Of a DNA stretch of 38,634 nucleotides, positions 6,464 to 15,278 are shown one piece after another. The notes beneath the pieces were generated by a model that did not search any database, was not told the DNA's origin, and saw only the letters and a list, made by a program, of their open reading frames with translations. Position 1 is the stretch's first letter. Each line of letters begins with the position of its first letter. The stretch comes from Gemmataceae bacterium (GTDB lineage: Bacteria; Planctomycetota; Planctomycetia; Gemmatales; Gemmataceae), in the NCBI GenBank assembly GCA_022614915.1, contig JAKEHV010000463.1, positions 1 through 38,634 on the forward strand, in the 5' to 3' direction. The position numbers and the translations under genes were made by a program.

Positions 6464-9400
6464 ATGATCCTCCGCCCTTGGCCTCTGTTCGCGCACGCGC
6501 TGCTGTTTTTGTCGTGGTTCGCTCCAGGCGTCCGCGCCCAAAACGTAGACCCCACGCTCCGCGTGGTGGACGCAAGCTCGCGTCATGCGGAAGGTGTAAG
6601 TTCGTCCCACGCGGAGCGCGGCGTCAACTCTTTGCCGCGCTACGACCTGGCTATCCGACTCGACACGACCAAGCGCCAAGTGCACGTGAATGCGCTCATC
6701 ACTTGGACTAATCGTTCCAAAAACCCAGTGCACGAAATCGTCTTCAATACGCATTCGCGCTACACCGTCCCCGACGACCAGGTCGGCTTCCTCGCCAAAA
6801 TGCTCGAGATTCTGCGCCTGTCGCCGAGCGAGGCCTTCGACTTCAACGGGCCCCCGCTGGACGTTCAGCAAATCACACTGGCGAGCGGGGGGCGTAAGCC
6901 CCCTGATGACGTCGCGCCTGCTGGGGCGAATAATCAGGGGGCTCACGCCCCCCGCTCGCCACTCGCCTTTGCCTATCCGAACGACAACCCGACCTCGATG
7001 ATCGTCGCCCTTCCCGAAGCGCTTAAGCCAGGCGAATCGGTCACCATGAAGATGTCTTTCTCTCTGCGCATCCCGCCCAAGAAAGGACGCTGGGGGCAAT
7101 GGGACGGCGTAACCACCTTAGCGCAATGGCTGCCCGTGATCGCCGTCCACGACGACGCCGGCTGGCATCCTGTGCCGTTCATCCCCTGGCATCAACCGTT
7201 TTTCAACGAAGCCGGGCACTACAAAGTCCGCATCGCCGCTCCAGCCGACCAGAAGATCGCCTCATCTGGCATGATCCAAGAGTCGCGCGACTTGGGCGAC
7301 GACTGGGTTGAGCACACCGTTGCGCCGCTGTGCGTGCGCGACTTCGCGATCATCGCCAGCAACCGATTCAGTGAATTCATCGGCGAGTCGGACGGCGTCA
7401 AGATCCGCGTCCTCACGTTGCCGGAGCATGAATGGTACGGCAAGGAAACGGTCAAGTTCGTGATGGAAGCGCTGCCCGTTTACAACCAGTGGTTTGGCCG
7501 TTATCCCTATCCGCAGTTCACGGTGGTCGAATCGTTCTTCGGCTGGAACGGCAACGAATGCGGCAGCCTGGTTATGATCGACCACCGCATGTTCGGCATG
7601 CCGCACCTCGCCCGCGCCTACATCGACTACCTCGTCTCCCACGAGCTTTGCCATCAGTGGTGGTACAACGTCGTCGGCACCAACGGATACGCCGAAACGT
7701 GGATGGACGAAGGCCTGGCCACATATTTCAGCCATCGCCTCATGAACGCGAAGGTCGGCAAGGACAACACGCTCTTGCAATTCCCGCGCGGCCTGGAATG
7801 GCTGCCCAACATCACGCGCGACGACTTCCGCAACTACGGCTACCTCGGCGCCCGCGCCCGCGGCCAGATCCATCCGACCGTACAGGACATGCCCAAGTTC
7901 AACAACCTGGTCAACCTGTCGGCCACAACCTACGACCGCGGCAGCAAAATCGTCGGCATGATCGAAGAGCGCATGGGCGAGCAAGCGTTTCTTGGCTTCA
8001 TGCGGCACATTTACAAGTCGTATCAATTCCGCATCCTGCGCGTCGCCGACTTCCAGCGCGAATTGGAAACCTACACCGGACGGAGCTGGGACAACTTTTT
8101 CCAGAATTGGGTGTATGGCAGCGCGGCCAGCGATTGGTCCGTCGAACGGGTCAATGTGCAATACGATCGGCTCACCACCCCCAATCGCATCGCGCCCCGT
8201 CATCGCGTCGTAGTCACGCTTCGGCAACTGGGCGAATTCAACGAGCCGACTGTGCTCGGTATTCGCCTCAGTGGCGACGATGGTTATCAGATCCGCATTC
8301 CCATCATTCCCGAAGCGGCAGTGCTCGAATTGCCTGAAGAACGCGCTAAGGTGGAGAGCTTCGTGGACGGCAAGACCGCGACCGTGCGCGTCTCGCTCGA
8401 GTTGAACGAGGAGCCCACACAGATCAGCGTCGATCCGGATCGCGTCCTTCTGGACAGCTCGCCGACGAACAATCACTGGAAGCCGGAAGTGCGCTGGCGG
8501 TTCGCGCCGATTTACACGCAGCTTGAGGAAGCGGACGTTACCAATCGCTATGACCGCTGGAACGTCATCTTCGGCCCGTGGATCTACGGCGCCGCTTACG
8601 CCGATCCCTGGTACACGCGCTCGCCAATGGCAGGCCTCAAGGCGTCGGTGCTGCGGACGCAGCATTTTCTCGCGGGGGCCTATGTCGGCTACCGCAGTAA
8701 CGACCGCAACTTGATCGCCGGCGCGGATGTGATCTGGGACCATTTTCCGTTGCCCAACACCCAGCTTGGCTTCACCTATGAAAAAAGCCTCGACACCTTG
8801 GGCGGCGACGACGTGCCTTGCACCCGCGGCGTGCTCTATGGCCGCTACGTGATCATGCCGACCAGTTCTTTATACCTACCGCCGTTTGAGTACGTCGAAG
8901 TGTTCGGCACGGTGCAGAACCGCTGCCTGCCCAACCCGCGTGTTTCGCCGCCGGGGTCTGATCCCTTTGACAACCGCACCGCCCTCGGCATCCATTACCA
9001 CAAGAATTACCTGACGCCGTACTGGAACGCGGAAGCCGGCTTCGCTCTCGATGTCTCGTATCAGTACGGGCTGCCCATCTTCGGCAACGACGACACGTTT
9101 CACCAGGTATATGGTCAAGTTTCGACTGTGAAAAAGACGCCGCAGTTAGATTTTCTGGGCGACGGGCCGCTCCTTAACTGGCTGCGCGAATCCCGTTGGG
9201 GGTTTCGCCTGGGGGGGGCTGCAGCGCTGCCGGACCGGGGTCAATTCTTCACTCTGGGCGGCGGCGAAATGTTCCGCGGCTTCGACCTCTCCGAGCGCCA
9301 GGGCAGTCTCATGTGGGTCGCCAGCGTCGAATGGCGCATCCCCGTTTTCACGGATGTCTGCTGGGACGCGCTCGATCACCTGGTCGGCATCCGCAACGTC

Positions 9401-9607
9401 TACGTCGCCCCTTTCTACGACGTCGGCGACGCGTATGTGAACGGCCATTCGCTCGGCCCGGTCGCCCACGCTTTCGGCGCCGGCCTGCGCGTCGACGTCG
9501 CCTGGCTCGGACTCATCGAGCGCACCATCCTCCGCTTCGACGTTGCCAAGACGATTCACGGCGACAGCCCGGTGCAATTCTGGTTCGGCGTGCAGCATCC
9601 GTTTTAG
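6464..9607 (+). CDS. M1-family aminopeptidase fused to a C-terminal outer-membrane-type beta-barrel
   Basis: The product is 1047 residues with a signal peptide ending near GVRAQ. The gluzincin signature is exact: H393-E-L-C-H397, then Glu416 in WMDEGLATYF, that is HEXXH-X18-E. The usual GAMEN exopeptidase motif is replaced by NGNECGSLVM. Residues ~680-1047 alternate aromatic and polar residues. They carry GGGEMFRGFDLSERQGSL and YVAPFYDVGDAY and end in the aromatic strand VQFWFGVQHPF, as in Omp85/D15-type barrels. M1 enzymes cut N-terminal residues from peptides. Here the enzyme is probably held at the outer membrane by its own barrel. Two palindromic repeats interrupt the N-terminal domain in frame (6552-6630 and 6881-6959). 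The peptidase call is sure, the barrel is inferred from pattern. Confidence 0.93.
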   Translation: MILRPWPLFAHALLFLSWFAPGVRAQNVDPTLRVVDASSRHAEGVSSSHAERGVNSLPRYDLAIRLDTTKRQVHVNALITWTNRSKNPVHEIVFNTHSRYTVPDDQVGFLAKMLEILRLSPSEAFDFNGPPLDVQQITLASGGRKPPDDVAPAGANNQGAHAPRSPLAFAYPNDNPTSMIVALPEALKPGESVTMKMSFSLRIPPKKGRWGQWDGVTTLAQWLPVIAVHDDAGWHPVPFIPWHQPFFNEAGHYKVRIAAPADQKIASSGMIQESRDLGDDWVEHTVAPLCVRDFAIIASNRFSEFIGESDGVKIRVLTLPEHEWYGKETVKFVMEALPVYNQWFGRYPYPQFTVVESFFGWNGNECGSLVMIDHRMFGMPHLARAYIDYLVSHELCHQWWYNVVGTNGYAETWMDEGLATYFSHRLMNAKVGKDNTLLQFPRGLEWLPNITRDDFRNYGYLGARARGQIHPTVQDMPKFNNLVNLSATTYDRGSKIVGMIEERMGEQAFLGFMRHIYKSYQFRILRVADFQRELETYTGRSWDNFFQNWVYGSAASDWSVERVNVQYDRLTTPNRIAPRHRVVVTLRQLGEFNEPTVLGIRLSGDDGYQIRIPIIPEAAVLELPEERAKVESFVDGKTATVRVSLELNEEPTQISVDPDRVLLDSSPTNNHWKPEVRWRFAPIYTQLEEADVTNRYDRWNVIFGPWIYGAAYADPWYTRSPMAGLKASVLRTQHFLAGAYVGYRSNDRNLIAGADVIWDHFPLPNTQLGFTYEKSLDTLGGDDVPCTRGVLYGRYVIMPTSSLYLPPFEYVEVFGTVQNRCLPNPRVSPPGSDPFDNRTALGIHYHKNYLTPYWNAEAGFALDVSYQYGLPIFGNDDTFHQVYGQVSTVKKTPQLDFLGDGPLLNWLRESRWGFRLGGAAALPDRGQFFTLGGGEMFRGFDLSERQGSLMWVASVEWRIPVFTDVCWDALDHLVGIRNVYVAPFYDVGDAYVNGHSLGPVAHAFGAGLRVDVAWLGLIERTILRFDVAKTIHGDSPVQFWFGVQHPF
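6552..6630. repeat. Palindromic repeat read through by the M1 peptidase
   Basis: CACGCTCCGCGTGG near 6552 is the inverse of CCACGCGGAGCGCG near 6617. The enclosed codons give RVVDAS and SHAERG-type peptides, which I recognise as planctomycete repeat peptides rather than peptidase sequence. Confidence 0.7.
6881..6959. repeat. 26-bp inverted repeat element inside the M1 peptidase
   Basis: The arms at 6881-6906 (starting GCGAGCGGGGGGCGTAAG) and 6934-6959 are 26 bp each and complementary except for the GTAAG/CTCAC position. The element spans 79 bp and encodes SGGRKPPDD..GAHAPRS in frame. Confidence 0.9.
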
Positions 9608-9616
9608 AAATGTTCT

Positions 9617-9645
9617 AACCACGGATTACACGGATTAACACGGAT
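9617..9645 (+). repeat. ACACGGATT-type 9-bp tandem repeat
   Basis: AACCACGGATTACACGGATT and following bases lie 10 bp after the M1 peptidase stop. This is the same family as 4729-4757 and 36736-36817. Confidence 0.85.
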
Positions 9646-9748
9646 AGAAAGATCAAGAATCCCGCGCCACACGTCTCGTCCGCCGCTTGACGGCTTCGCG
9701 CTCACTCCGCGCTTGCAAAAAAAAGGACTGGCTCCGTCCTAATAGAAC

Positions 9749-9870
9749 TTTGGAGTGCTGAGGCTCGTCTCAGCTTTTGGATTCTTGGAGAACGACGAAT
9801 CAGTTCGGCGACGTGTCCCGCTCCAAAAATCCTAAAGCGGTGACCAGTCACCGCACTCCAAAATCCAAAA
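9749..9870. repeat. Inverted-repeat element upstream of the first WD-like gene
   Basis: TTTGGAGTGC at 9749-9758 pairs with GCACTCCAAA at 9853-9862. Inner segments (CTCGTCTCAG, GGTGACCAGTCACC) are also palindromic. It ends just before the first gene of the paralogous set and fills most of the 9608-9882 gap. Confidence 0.7.
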
Positions 9871-9882
9871 GTGAGACGGGCG

Positions 9883-11535
9883 ATGTCTTTCTGGGCCAAA
9901 CTTAACCCGCGCCGCTGGCGGTTTCGCACCGTACTCTGGCCCGGCGTCCTCGTCGGCGTCGGCTGGGGCGTGTGGTTTTTCTCAAACCCTGTGCCGCGTT
10001 GGCAGACGCCAATGCCCATGTGGCGTACTTCTTCCAACTTTGAAGCCGTCTCATTCCTAGGATTCACTCCCAATGCCCAGCTCGTGGTCATGACACAAAC
10101 AGTGACCGAAGGTCCCGGTGAGCAACGGCGCACTTTTTCCTATTGGGACCTGGCTACGGGAAAACGGGTTGGATTCTTTGAAAAGAGCTGTACCTATTTC
10201 GCGCTTTCCGCTGATTTCCGTTTTCTCGCCGCGGGCAACGGCAGCAGGTGCTGGATCACCGATACCCAAACCGGCAAGGAAGTCCTTGCGGCCACGACGG
10301 AATCGCCGGACAGGATCGCGACGCCGTCCTTGCAATTCTCGCGCGACGGCAAGTACCTGACTCGCCACGGCGAACACCTTGTGCTCGTGGAATCGTCCAC
10401 GGGATCGATCCGGAAGACGTGGGACGCCTTTGACGGCAACCCCAGCTTTATCTCGGACACCAATCGCCTCGCGTGCTTCAAGCAAAAGGGCATGGTGCAC
10501 ATCTGGGACGCCGACGCCAATCAGCCCGCCGGGTCGTTTGGCCCGTACGCCGGCATTTTCGGCACCGACGACAAGGCGCGTTTTCTTCTTGCTCAGCCAA
10601 CCCCACTCCCCTTGGGGCCCAAGGGAGTCGTCTTGGCGCCGCCGCGACTTGAACTTATCGATCTGGGCGCAGGCAAGAAACTGTTTCAGATTCCTTATGA
10701 CACCGAGCGCGTTCGCTTCGCAGTTTCGGACGACGGCGGCGTTTTGGCGCTATGGGGTCAGCGCATAAAGGGAAAGGATGTGTCCACCATCGAGTTTTGG
10801 AGCATCCCCGACGGCCGCAAACTGTCGTTGCTCGAAGTGGACTATCGCGACAGCTACGGCTTCTTCGCTCCGAATGGATCGAAGTTAGTTCTTATGACCC
10901 AGAAGCTTTGGTCGCCGGCCGCCGACGTGCGCATGATCGACGTCGCCTCGGGCACGCTCTTGTGGCTGCGGGAATTCCGGATCACGCCCGCGACCGGCCG
11001 GTTCACGCCCGACTCCGGCGCGTTCCTTGTATCCGGCCTGCCCGAGGGCGCCGTTGGGTTTCTTGATTGCATGACACAAGAATTGCAGCATTTGCACACG
11101 ACGCCCAACCCGAGCGCCACGTTCAACTTCTTCGTGGAGCCGACGCCGCTCAGCTTGCCGCACAAATTGGTCTTCCGCAATCATGAATTGAAGCGCGCCC
11201 TCCGGATTCCGCTGTTGAATCTCGAATTCTCCCTCGGAACGGCGGACGAGTTGGTCGTTGTCGATACGGACAAGAGACAAGTGCAACTGACGCTTCCATT
11301 GGAAATGATCGCGGACTGCGGCGTCAGCGCGCACGGCCCGACTCTCGTCACCTGCCATCAGGAAGGCGACGAATGGTACCTCGCCGCCTGGGACCTGCCG
11401 CCGGCGCGGCCGTGGCTGCGGATCGTCGGCGTGCCGGCGGTGCTGTGGCTCGTCGTTGCCGGTTTGAAGTGGGCGGTTCGCCGACGCCAAGCGTCGAAGC
11501 GCAATGTTTTAGGGCAATCGACAACCTTAGAATAG
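9883..11535 (+). CDS. WD-like beta-propeller membrane protein, copy 1
   Basis: The product is 550 residues and is the first of three tandem paralogues. A short basic N-terminus (MSFWAKLNPRRWRFRT) precedes a membrane helix (VLWPGVLVGVGWGVWFF). About 470 residues of repeated strands follow, with propeller-like turns such as FTPDSGAFLVS and FAPNGSKLVL and repeated W-D pairs. A second membrane helix (IVGVPAVLWLVVAGLKW) and a basic tail close the protein. I chose ATG 9883 over GTG 9871 because it aligns with the other copies. Propellers of this kind usually mediate protein contacts. No partner is evident. The gene ends 27 bp before copy 2. Confidence 0.85.
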   Translation: MSFWAKLNPRRWRFRTVLWPGVLVGVGWGVWFFSNPVPRWQTPMPMWRTSSNFEAVSFLGFTPNAQLVVMTQTVTEGPGEQRRTFSYWDLATGKRVGFFEKSCTYFALSADFRFLAAGNGSRCWITDTQTGKEVLAATTESPDRIATPSLQFSRDGKYLTRHGEHLVLVESSTGSIRKTWDAFDGNPSFISDTNRLACFKQKGMVHIWDADANQPAGSFGPYAGIFGTDDKARFLLAQPTPLPLGPKGVVLAPPRLELIDLGAGKKLFQIPYDTERVRFAVSDDGGVLALWGQRIKGKDVSTIEFWSIPDGRKLSLLEVDYRDSYGFFAPNGSKLVLMTQKLWSPAADVRMIDVASGTLLWLREFRITPATGRFTPDSGAFLVSGLPEGAVGFLDCMTQELQHLHTTPNPSATFNFFVEPTPLSLPHKLVFRNHELKRALRIPLLNLEFSLGTADELVVVDTDKRQVQLTLPLEMIADCGVSAHGPTLVTCHQEGDEWYLAAWDLPPARPWLRIVGVPAVLWLVVAGLKWAVRRRQASKRNVLGQSTTLE

Positions 11536-11562
11536 ATAGTGTGCCCCTTCGAGAGACGCTTG

Positions 11563-13170
11563 ATGGCACTTTGCACCTACTTGCACCCGCGAAATTGGCG
11601 TCTCCGCTCTATCCTCTGGCTCGCCGTCCTTGCCGGCGTCGGCTGGGGCGTGTGGTTTTTCTCGAGCCCTTTGCCGCGCTGGCAGACGCCGGCGGAAGGC
11701 CAGATCTTAGGTTTCACGCCAAACGCTGAGGTTGTCACAACTGATCACTCCGTCATAGTCGATAGATTAAAGGGGCGCACATCCAGAGCCGTGCCTCGCA
11801 ACGTCTCCTTCTTGTGGTGGGACTTAACTTCTGGAAAACAGCTTAGGACAATTGAAAGGAAATTCTCTTATTACGCTTTCTCCACTGATTTCCATTTTCT
11901 GGCAGCGGGAGACGGCAGTCGATTCTGGATCACCGACACCAAGACAGGCAACGATGCGGTGGTGCCCGTGTCGGAATCGCCGGACAGAAAGTTGCCTTCG
12001 CTGCAATTCTCGCGCAACGGCAGGCACTTGACTCGGCACGACGAGAATCTCTTGCTCATTGATTCGTCAACTGGTGCGATCAGCAAGTCATGGGATGGTC
12101 TTGACGGCAACCACGACTTTGTCCCGGATACAAATCGCCTAGTGCACTTCCAGAAAGACGATAGCTTGGTGCGCATTTGGGACGCGGACGCCAATGAGCT
12201 CGCCAAGTCGTTCGGCCCGATCACGTACGTTATCGGCATGGACGGGGCAATGCGTTTTCTTCTCGCTGCCGTCGATGCACCGACTGCGCATCTCGACCTC
12301 TTCGACTTGCGCTTAGGCCGGAAACTGTTTAGGATTCCTTGCGCCTTGGATCACTGCACCGTCGCCGCATTCGCAGAGAATGGGCGACTGCTGGCGCTTT
12401 GGGCCCAGCCTGCAATAGCAAAAGAAACCACTGTCGAGTTTTGGAGCATCCCCGACGGTCAGAAGGTTTCCTCGCTCAAGGTGTCGAATAAACACAGCGA
12501 CGGTTTCCTCTCGCCAGACGGCTCGAAGTTTGTCTTAAAGACCCAAAAGTTCCTGTCCGAGGCCTGCGACTTCCGCATGATCGACGTCGCCACGGGCAAG
12601 CTCTTGTGGCAACGGGACTTCCACTTCACGCCGGCGACCGCACGATTCACGCCCGACTCTGGCGCCCTCCTCGTGTGCCGCTTGCCGCGCGGTGCGATTG
12701 GGTTCCTTGACTGCGTTACGGGCGAGTTGGAAGAGCTACCTACGCCCAATTTGAGCACCACTTTCAGTTTCTTCGTCGCGCCGGCGCCGCACAGCACGCC
12801 GCATACATTGCTTTTCCGTCATGTTGAAGTGAAGCGTGCCTTCCGCATTCCGCTTTTGAACCTCGAATTCTCCCTCGGCGTTGCGGACGAGCTTGTCGTC
12901 GTGGATGCGGACAAGCGCCGAGTGCAACTGACGCTGCCCTTGGAAAAGATCGCCGACTGCGGGGTCAGCGAGCACGGCCCGACGCTGGTCACCTGGCATC
13001 AGGAAGGCGGCGAGTGGTACCTCGCCGCCTGGGACTTGCCGCCGGCTTGGCCGTGGCTGCGGATCGTCGGCGTGCCGGCGGGGTTGTGGCTCGCGGTTGC
13101 AGGTCTGAAGTGGGCGGTTCGCAGACGCCAAATAGCGCGCAAGCAATTGGGGTCGCCGGCGTCCAAGTAA
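11563..13170 (+). CDS. WD-like beta-propeller membrane protein, copy 2
   Basis: The product is 535 residues and close to copy 1 throughout. The N-terminus MALCTYLHPRNWRLRS leads into a helix with LAGVGWGVWFF. Shared blocks include FWSIPDGQKVSSL, FTPDSGALLVCRLP and RIPLLNLEFSLG. The C-terminal helix is IVGVPAGLWLAVAGLKW. The ATG at 11563 is preferred over an in-frame GTG at 11539 because it aligns with the start of copy 1 and follows GAGAGACG. The coding DNA at both ends is nearly identical to copy 1, whereas the middle has diverged. This indicates a tandem duplication. Confidence 0.85.
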   Translation: MALCTYLHPRNWRLRSILWLAVLAGVGWGVWFFSSPLPRWQTPAEGQILGFTPNAEVVTTDHSVIVDRLKGRTSRAVPRNVSFLWWDLTSGKQLRTIERKFSYYAFSTDFHFLAAGDGSRFWITDTKTGNDAVVPVSESPDRKLPSLQFSRNGRHLTRHDENLLLIDSSTGAISKSWDGLDGNHDFVPDTNRLVHFQKDDSLVRIWDADANELAKSFGPITYVIGMDGAMRFLLAAVDAPTAHLDLFDLRLGRKLFRIPCALDHCTVAAFAENGRLLALWAQPAIAKETTVEFWSIPDGQKVSSLKVSNKHSDGFLSPDGSKFVLKTQKFLSEACDFRMIDVATGKLLWQRDFHFTPATARFTPDSGALLVCRLPRGAIGFLDCVTGELEELPTPNLSTTFSFFVAPAPHSTPHTLLFRHVEVKRAFRIPLLNLEFSLGVADELVVVDADKRRVQLTLPLEKIADCGVSEHGPTLVTWHQEGGEWYLAAWDLPPAWPWLRIVGVPAGLWLAVAGLKWAVRRRQIARKQLGSPASK

Positions 13171-13194
13171 CGGCTACGTGCATCTGGGTGGCCG

Positions 13195-14766
13195 TTGAAG
13201 GCTCTTTGGCCCTACCTTCGGATCAGGACTGCGCTCTGGCTCGGCGTCCTTGCCGGCGTCGGCTGGGGCGTGTCCCTCTTCACAGTTCCCGCGCAGCGCT
13301 GGAAAACGCCCGGCCGATTCTCGATTGAGGGCTTCACACCCGACGCCAGCGCGGTTGTCACGCTCAAGTGCAACGACGATGAGCACTCCTTGACTTTCGC
13401 ATGGTGGGATTTGAAATCGGGCGCCCAACTGCAATTCGTGGGCCCGGCGATTTCTGCTCGCCAGTACCTTTTCTCTCCCGACTTTGCACTACTCGCGATC
13501 GAAAACAACGCTCGCTTCTGGTTCACGAACACAAGCGGACTGGATGCATCCGTTCTGGGTGTTTGGTCGTGGAACGGCCCCCTGGGACAATACCATTTCT
13601 CCAAGAGCCGCAGATTCTTCGCACGTCGCGATGTCACACCCTGGAAAAGGCTGGCGCTTATCTCCACGCGGACCGGCTCGATCTTGCGGGAATGGGATTA
13701 TTTGAAGGGCAAAAGCGAAGGATTCATTTCCGACACGGAACGATTAGTTTTTTACAACCAGGAGAATGGGACGGTTACTGTCTGGGATGCGGAACAGAAC
13801 CGCTCCGGCGGGTCCTTTGGACCGTATTGCGACGACTATGCCATTAGTCCGGATCGGCAGTTTCTTATCGCCTGGTCGTTCTCGGCGTGGTCGGAACACC
13901 TCGATGTGGTGAACCTGGCCGCCGGCCAGAAGCTTTATCAGATTCCGATTCCGGGCAAGGCTGTTTCCAACGTGTTGTTTTCAAAGAATGGACAGCTCGC
14001 GGCGATTTGGGTTTACGAGAATCGCTGCACTCAACGGATTGAGATTTGGAACGTCGCCGAAGGACGGAGGCTTTCCACAAGCCGTGCGGACAGCGCCTTG
14101 TCGCGCGGCTTATTCTCTCCCGACTGTAAGAAACTGCTCCTCTTTTCCGACCCAATGATGCCGGGCTCACCCGAGACGGAGTTTCTGGTTGCGATGCACG
14201 ATATGGCCGCGGACAAGATGCTTTGGCAACGTCCATTCGTCGGCGACCCGGACACGTTGTTCTGGAATGACAAGGCGCGCTTCAGCTTTCGCTCCCCAAA
14301 GGATGACTCAATCACGTTCTGTGCCACGGATGGCGGCCATCCTCTAAGAACAATACATTTCGATCGGGATTGGCAGATGCGCTTACTGGATTCAGGGGCC
14401 GATCTTGGGTTCGTCTGCTTTCAGCGCGAAGAGGTGCAGAGGACTGTCAAGATTCCGTGGATCGAATTCATTTTCCAATTGGGTAAGGTGGACGAGATCG
14501 GCGTTTTTGACGTGGAAAGCAACTGCGTTCGAATTCTTGTCCCCGTTCAAGAGCACTTTGACTCCAAATGCTGTGCCCAGGCCGCTACGCTCGTTACCTG
14601 CCATAAAGAAGGCGACCAGTGGTACCTCGCCGCCTGGGACCTGCCGCCGACCCGGCCGTGGCTGTGGATCATCGGCGTGCCGGCGGGGTTGTGGTTGTCT
14701 ACAGAGTTGGCAAAGCAGTTTATTCGTAAACGACGGAAACGACTTCTTCATCACCGACAGTCATGA
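13195..14766 (+). CDS. WD-like beta-propeller membrane protein, copy 3
   Basis: The product is 523 residues and the most diverged of the three copies. Its N-terminus (MKALWPYLRIRTALW if read from TTG 13195) and helix LGVLAGVGWGVSLF align with copies 1 and 2. No ATG is available in frame upstream of the helix after the stop at 13168, so a TTG start is likely. The C-terminal helix (IIGVPAGLWLSTELAKQF) and basic tail are retained. The block WYLAAWDLPP before that helix is identical in all three copies. The last codons overlap the 3' end of the opposite-strand frameshifted gene (14761-15032). Confidence 0.8.
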   Translation: MKALWPYLRIRTALWLGVLAGVGWGVSLFTVPAQRWKTPGRFSIEGFTPDASAVVTLKCNDDEHSLTFAWWDLKSGAQLQFVGPAISARQYLFSPDFALLAIENNARFWFTNTSGLDASVLGVWSWNGPLGQYHFSKSRRFFARRDVTPWKRLALISTRTGSILREWDYLKGKSEGFISDTERLVFYNQENGTVTVWDAEQNRSGGSFGPYCDDYAISPDRQFLIAWSFSAWSEHLDVVNLAAGQKLYQIPIPGKAVSNVLFSKNGQLAAIWVYENRCTQRIEIWNVAEGRRLSTSRADSALSRGLFSPDCKKLLLFSDPMMPGSPETEFLVAMHDMAADKMLWQRPFVGDPDTLFWNDKARFSFRSPKDDSITFCATDGGHPLRTIHFDRDWQMRLLDSGADLGFVCFQREEVQRTVKIPWIEFIFQLGKVDEIGVFDVESNCVRILVPVQEHFDSKCCAQAATLVTCHKEGDQWYLAAWDLPPTRPWLWIIGVPAGLWLSTELAKQFIRKRRKRLLHHRQS

Positions 14767-15032
14767 GCTGCTAATATTAGCCTTCAAAGACGACCGAGCT
14801 TTGGTCTTGATCAACGCCAAAAATGGCCGACGCGTTCGTAACTCTCGGCCGCCTTCCTTTCGGAAGGAGTCAAACTACCTGCTTTGGCTTTTGTCAAAAA
14901 GTTGTGCATGCGCTTTTGATCTTTCTCAGGGTACTTCCAGCGCAAGACCATCTCGGCCACTGCGGCGGGCAATACGGACTCCCCAGAGCCGATTACGCGC
15001 TCCAGGATCGTGACTTCATTTTCTGAAGGCAT
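14761..15032 (-). pseudogene. Frameshifted small planctomycete-type protein gene
   Basis: From ATG 15032 the first frame encodes 73 residues beginning MPSENEVTILERVIGSGES, and stops shortly after YERVGHF. One frame over, directly at that point, the sequence continues LALIKTKARSSLKANISSS and ends with TGA at 14761-14763. Together these make a protein of about 90 residues that fits a small helical family I recall from Planctomycetes (N-terminal VTILERVI, central LTPSER, C-terminal K-A-R-x-x-L-K). The break falls in a run of five T at about 14819-14823, and one extra T restores the frame. It may be a real lesion, a sequencing error or slippage. The function of the family is unknown. Confidence 0.65.
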
Positions 15033-15091
15033 CGGAGGCCTCCCACAATTACTGTTGATACTAGCAGATTCCGTCGTGCTAAGCTGCCCGC

Positions 15092-15160
15092 TCGATTCTT
15101 CGCGCTACGCGCTGCGCGCTTCGCGCTCCACTCTCCGCGCTACGCGCTCCACACACCACT
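15092..15160. repeat. CGCTACGCGCT-rich short repeats
   Basis: Segments TTCGCGCTACGCGCTGCGCG and CTCCGCGCTACGCGCTCC repeat within 65 bp in the gap before the polytopic membrane gene. Nothing else was seen between 15033 and 15278. Confidence 0.6.
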
Positions 15161-15278
15161 CTTGCACCCCATTTCCCGCAAGATTACGATCAAGAAACGG
15201 GCCCGGGTCCAGACACTTCGTTGTCATTTCCATTTTCTGGCCTCGCGCTTTTGCCCGCACGACTTGAGGGATCGCGTC

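Noticed and set aside
7262-8743. 493-codon minus-strand ORF
   Set aside because: It is an antisense shadow of the M1 peptidase, caused by GC-rich codon use. It has no domain or ribosome site.
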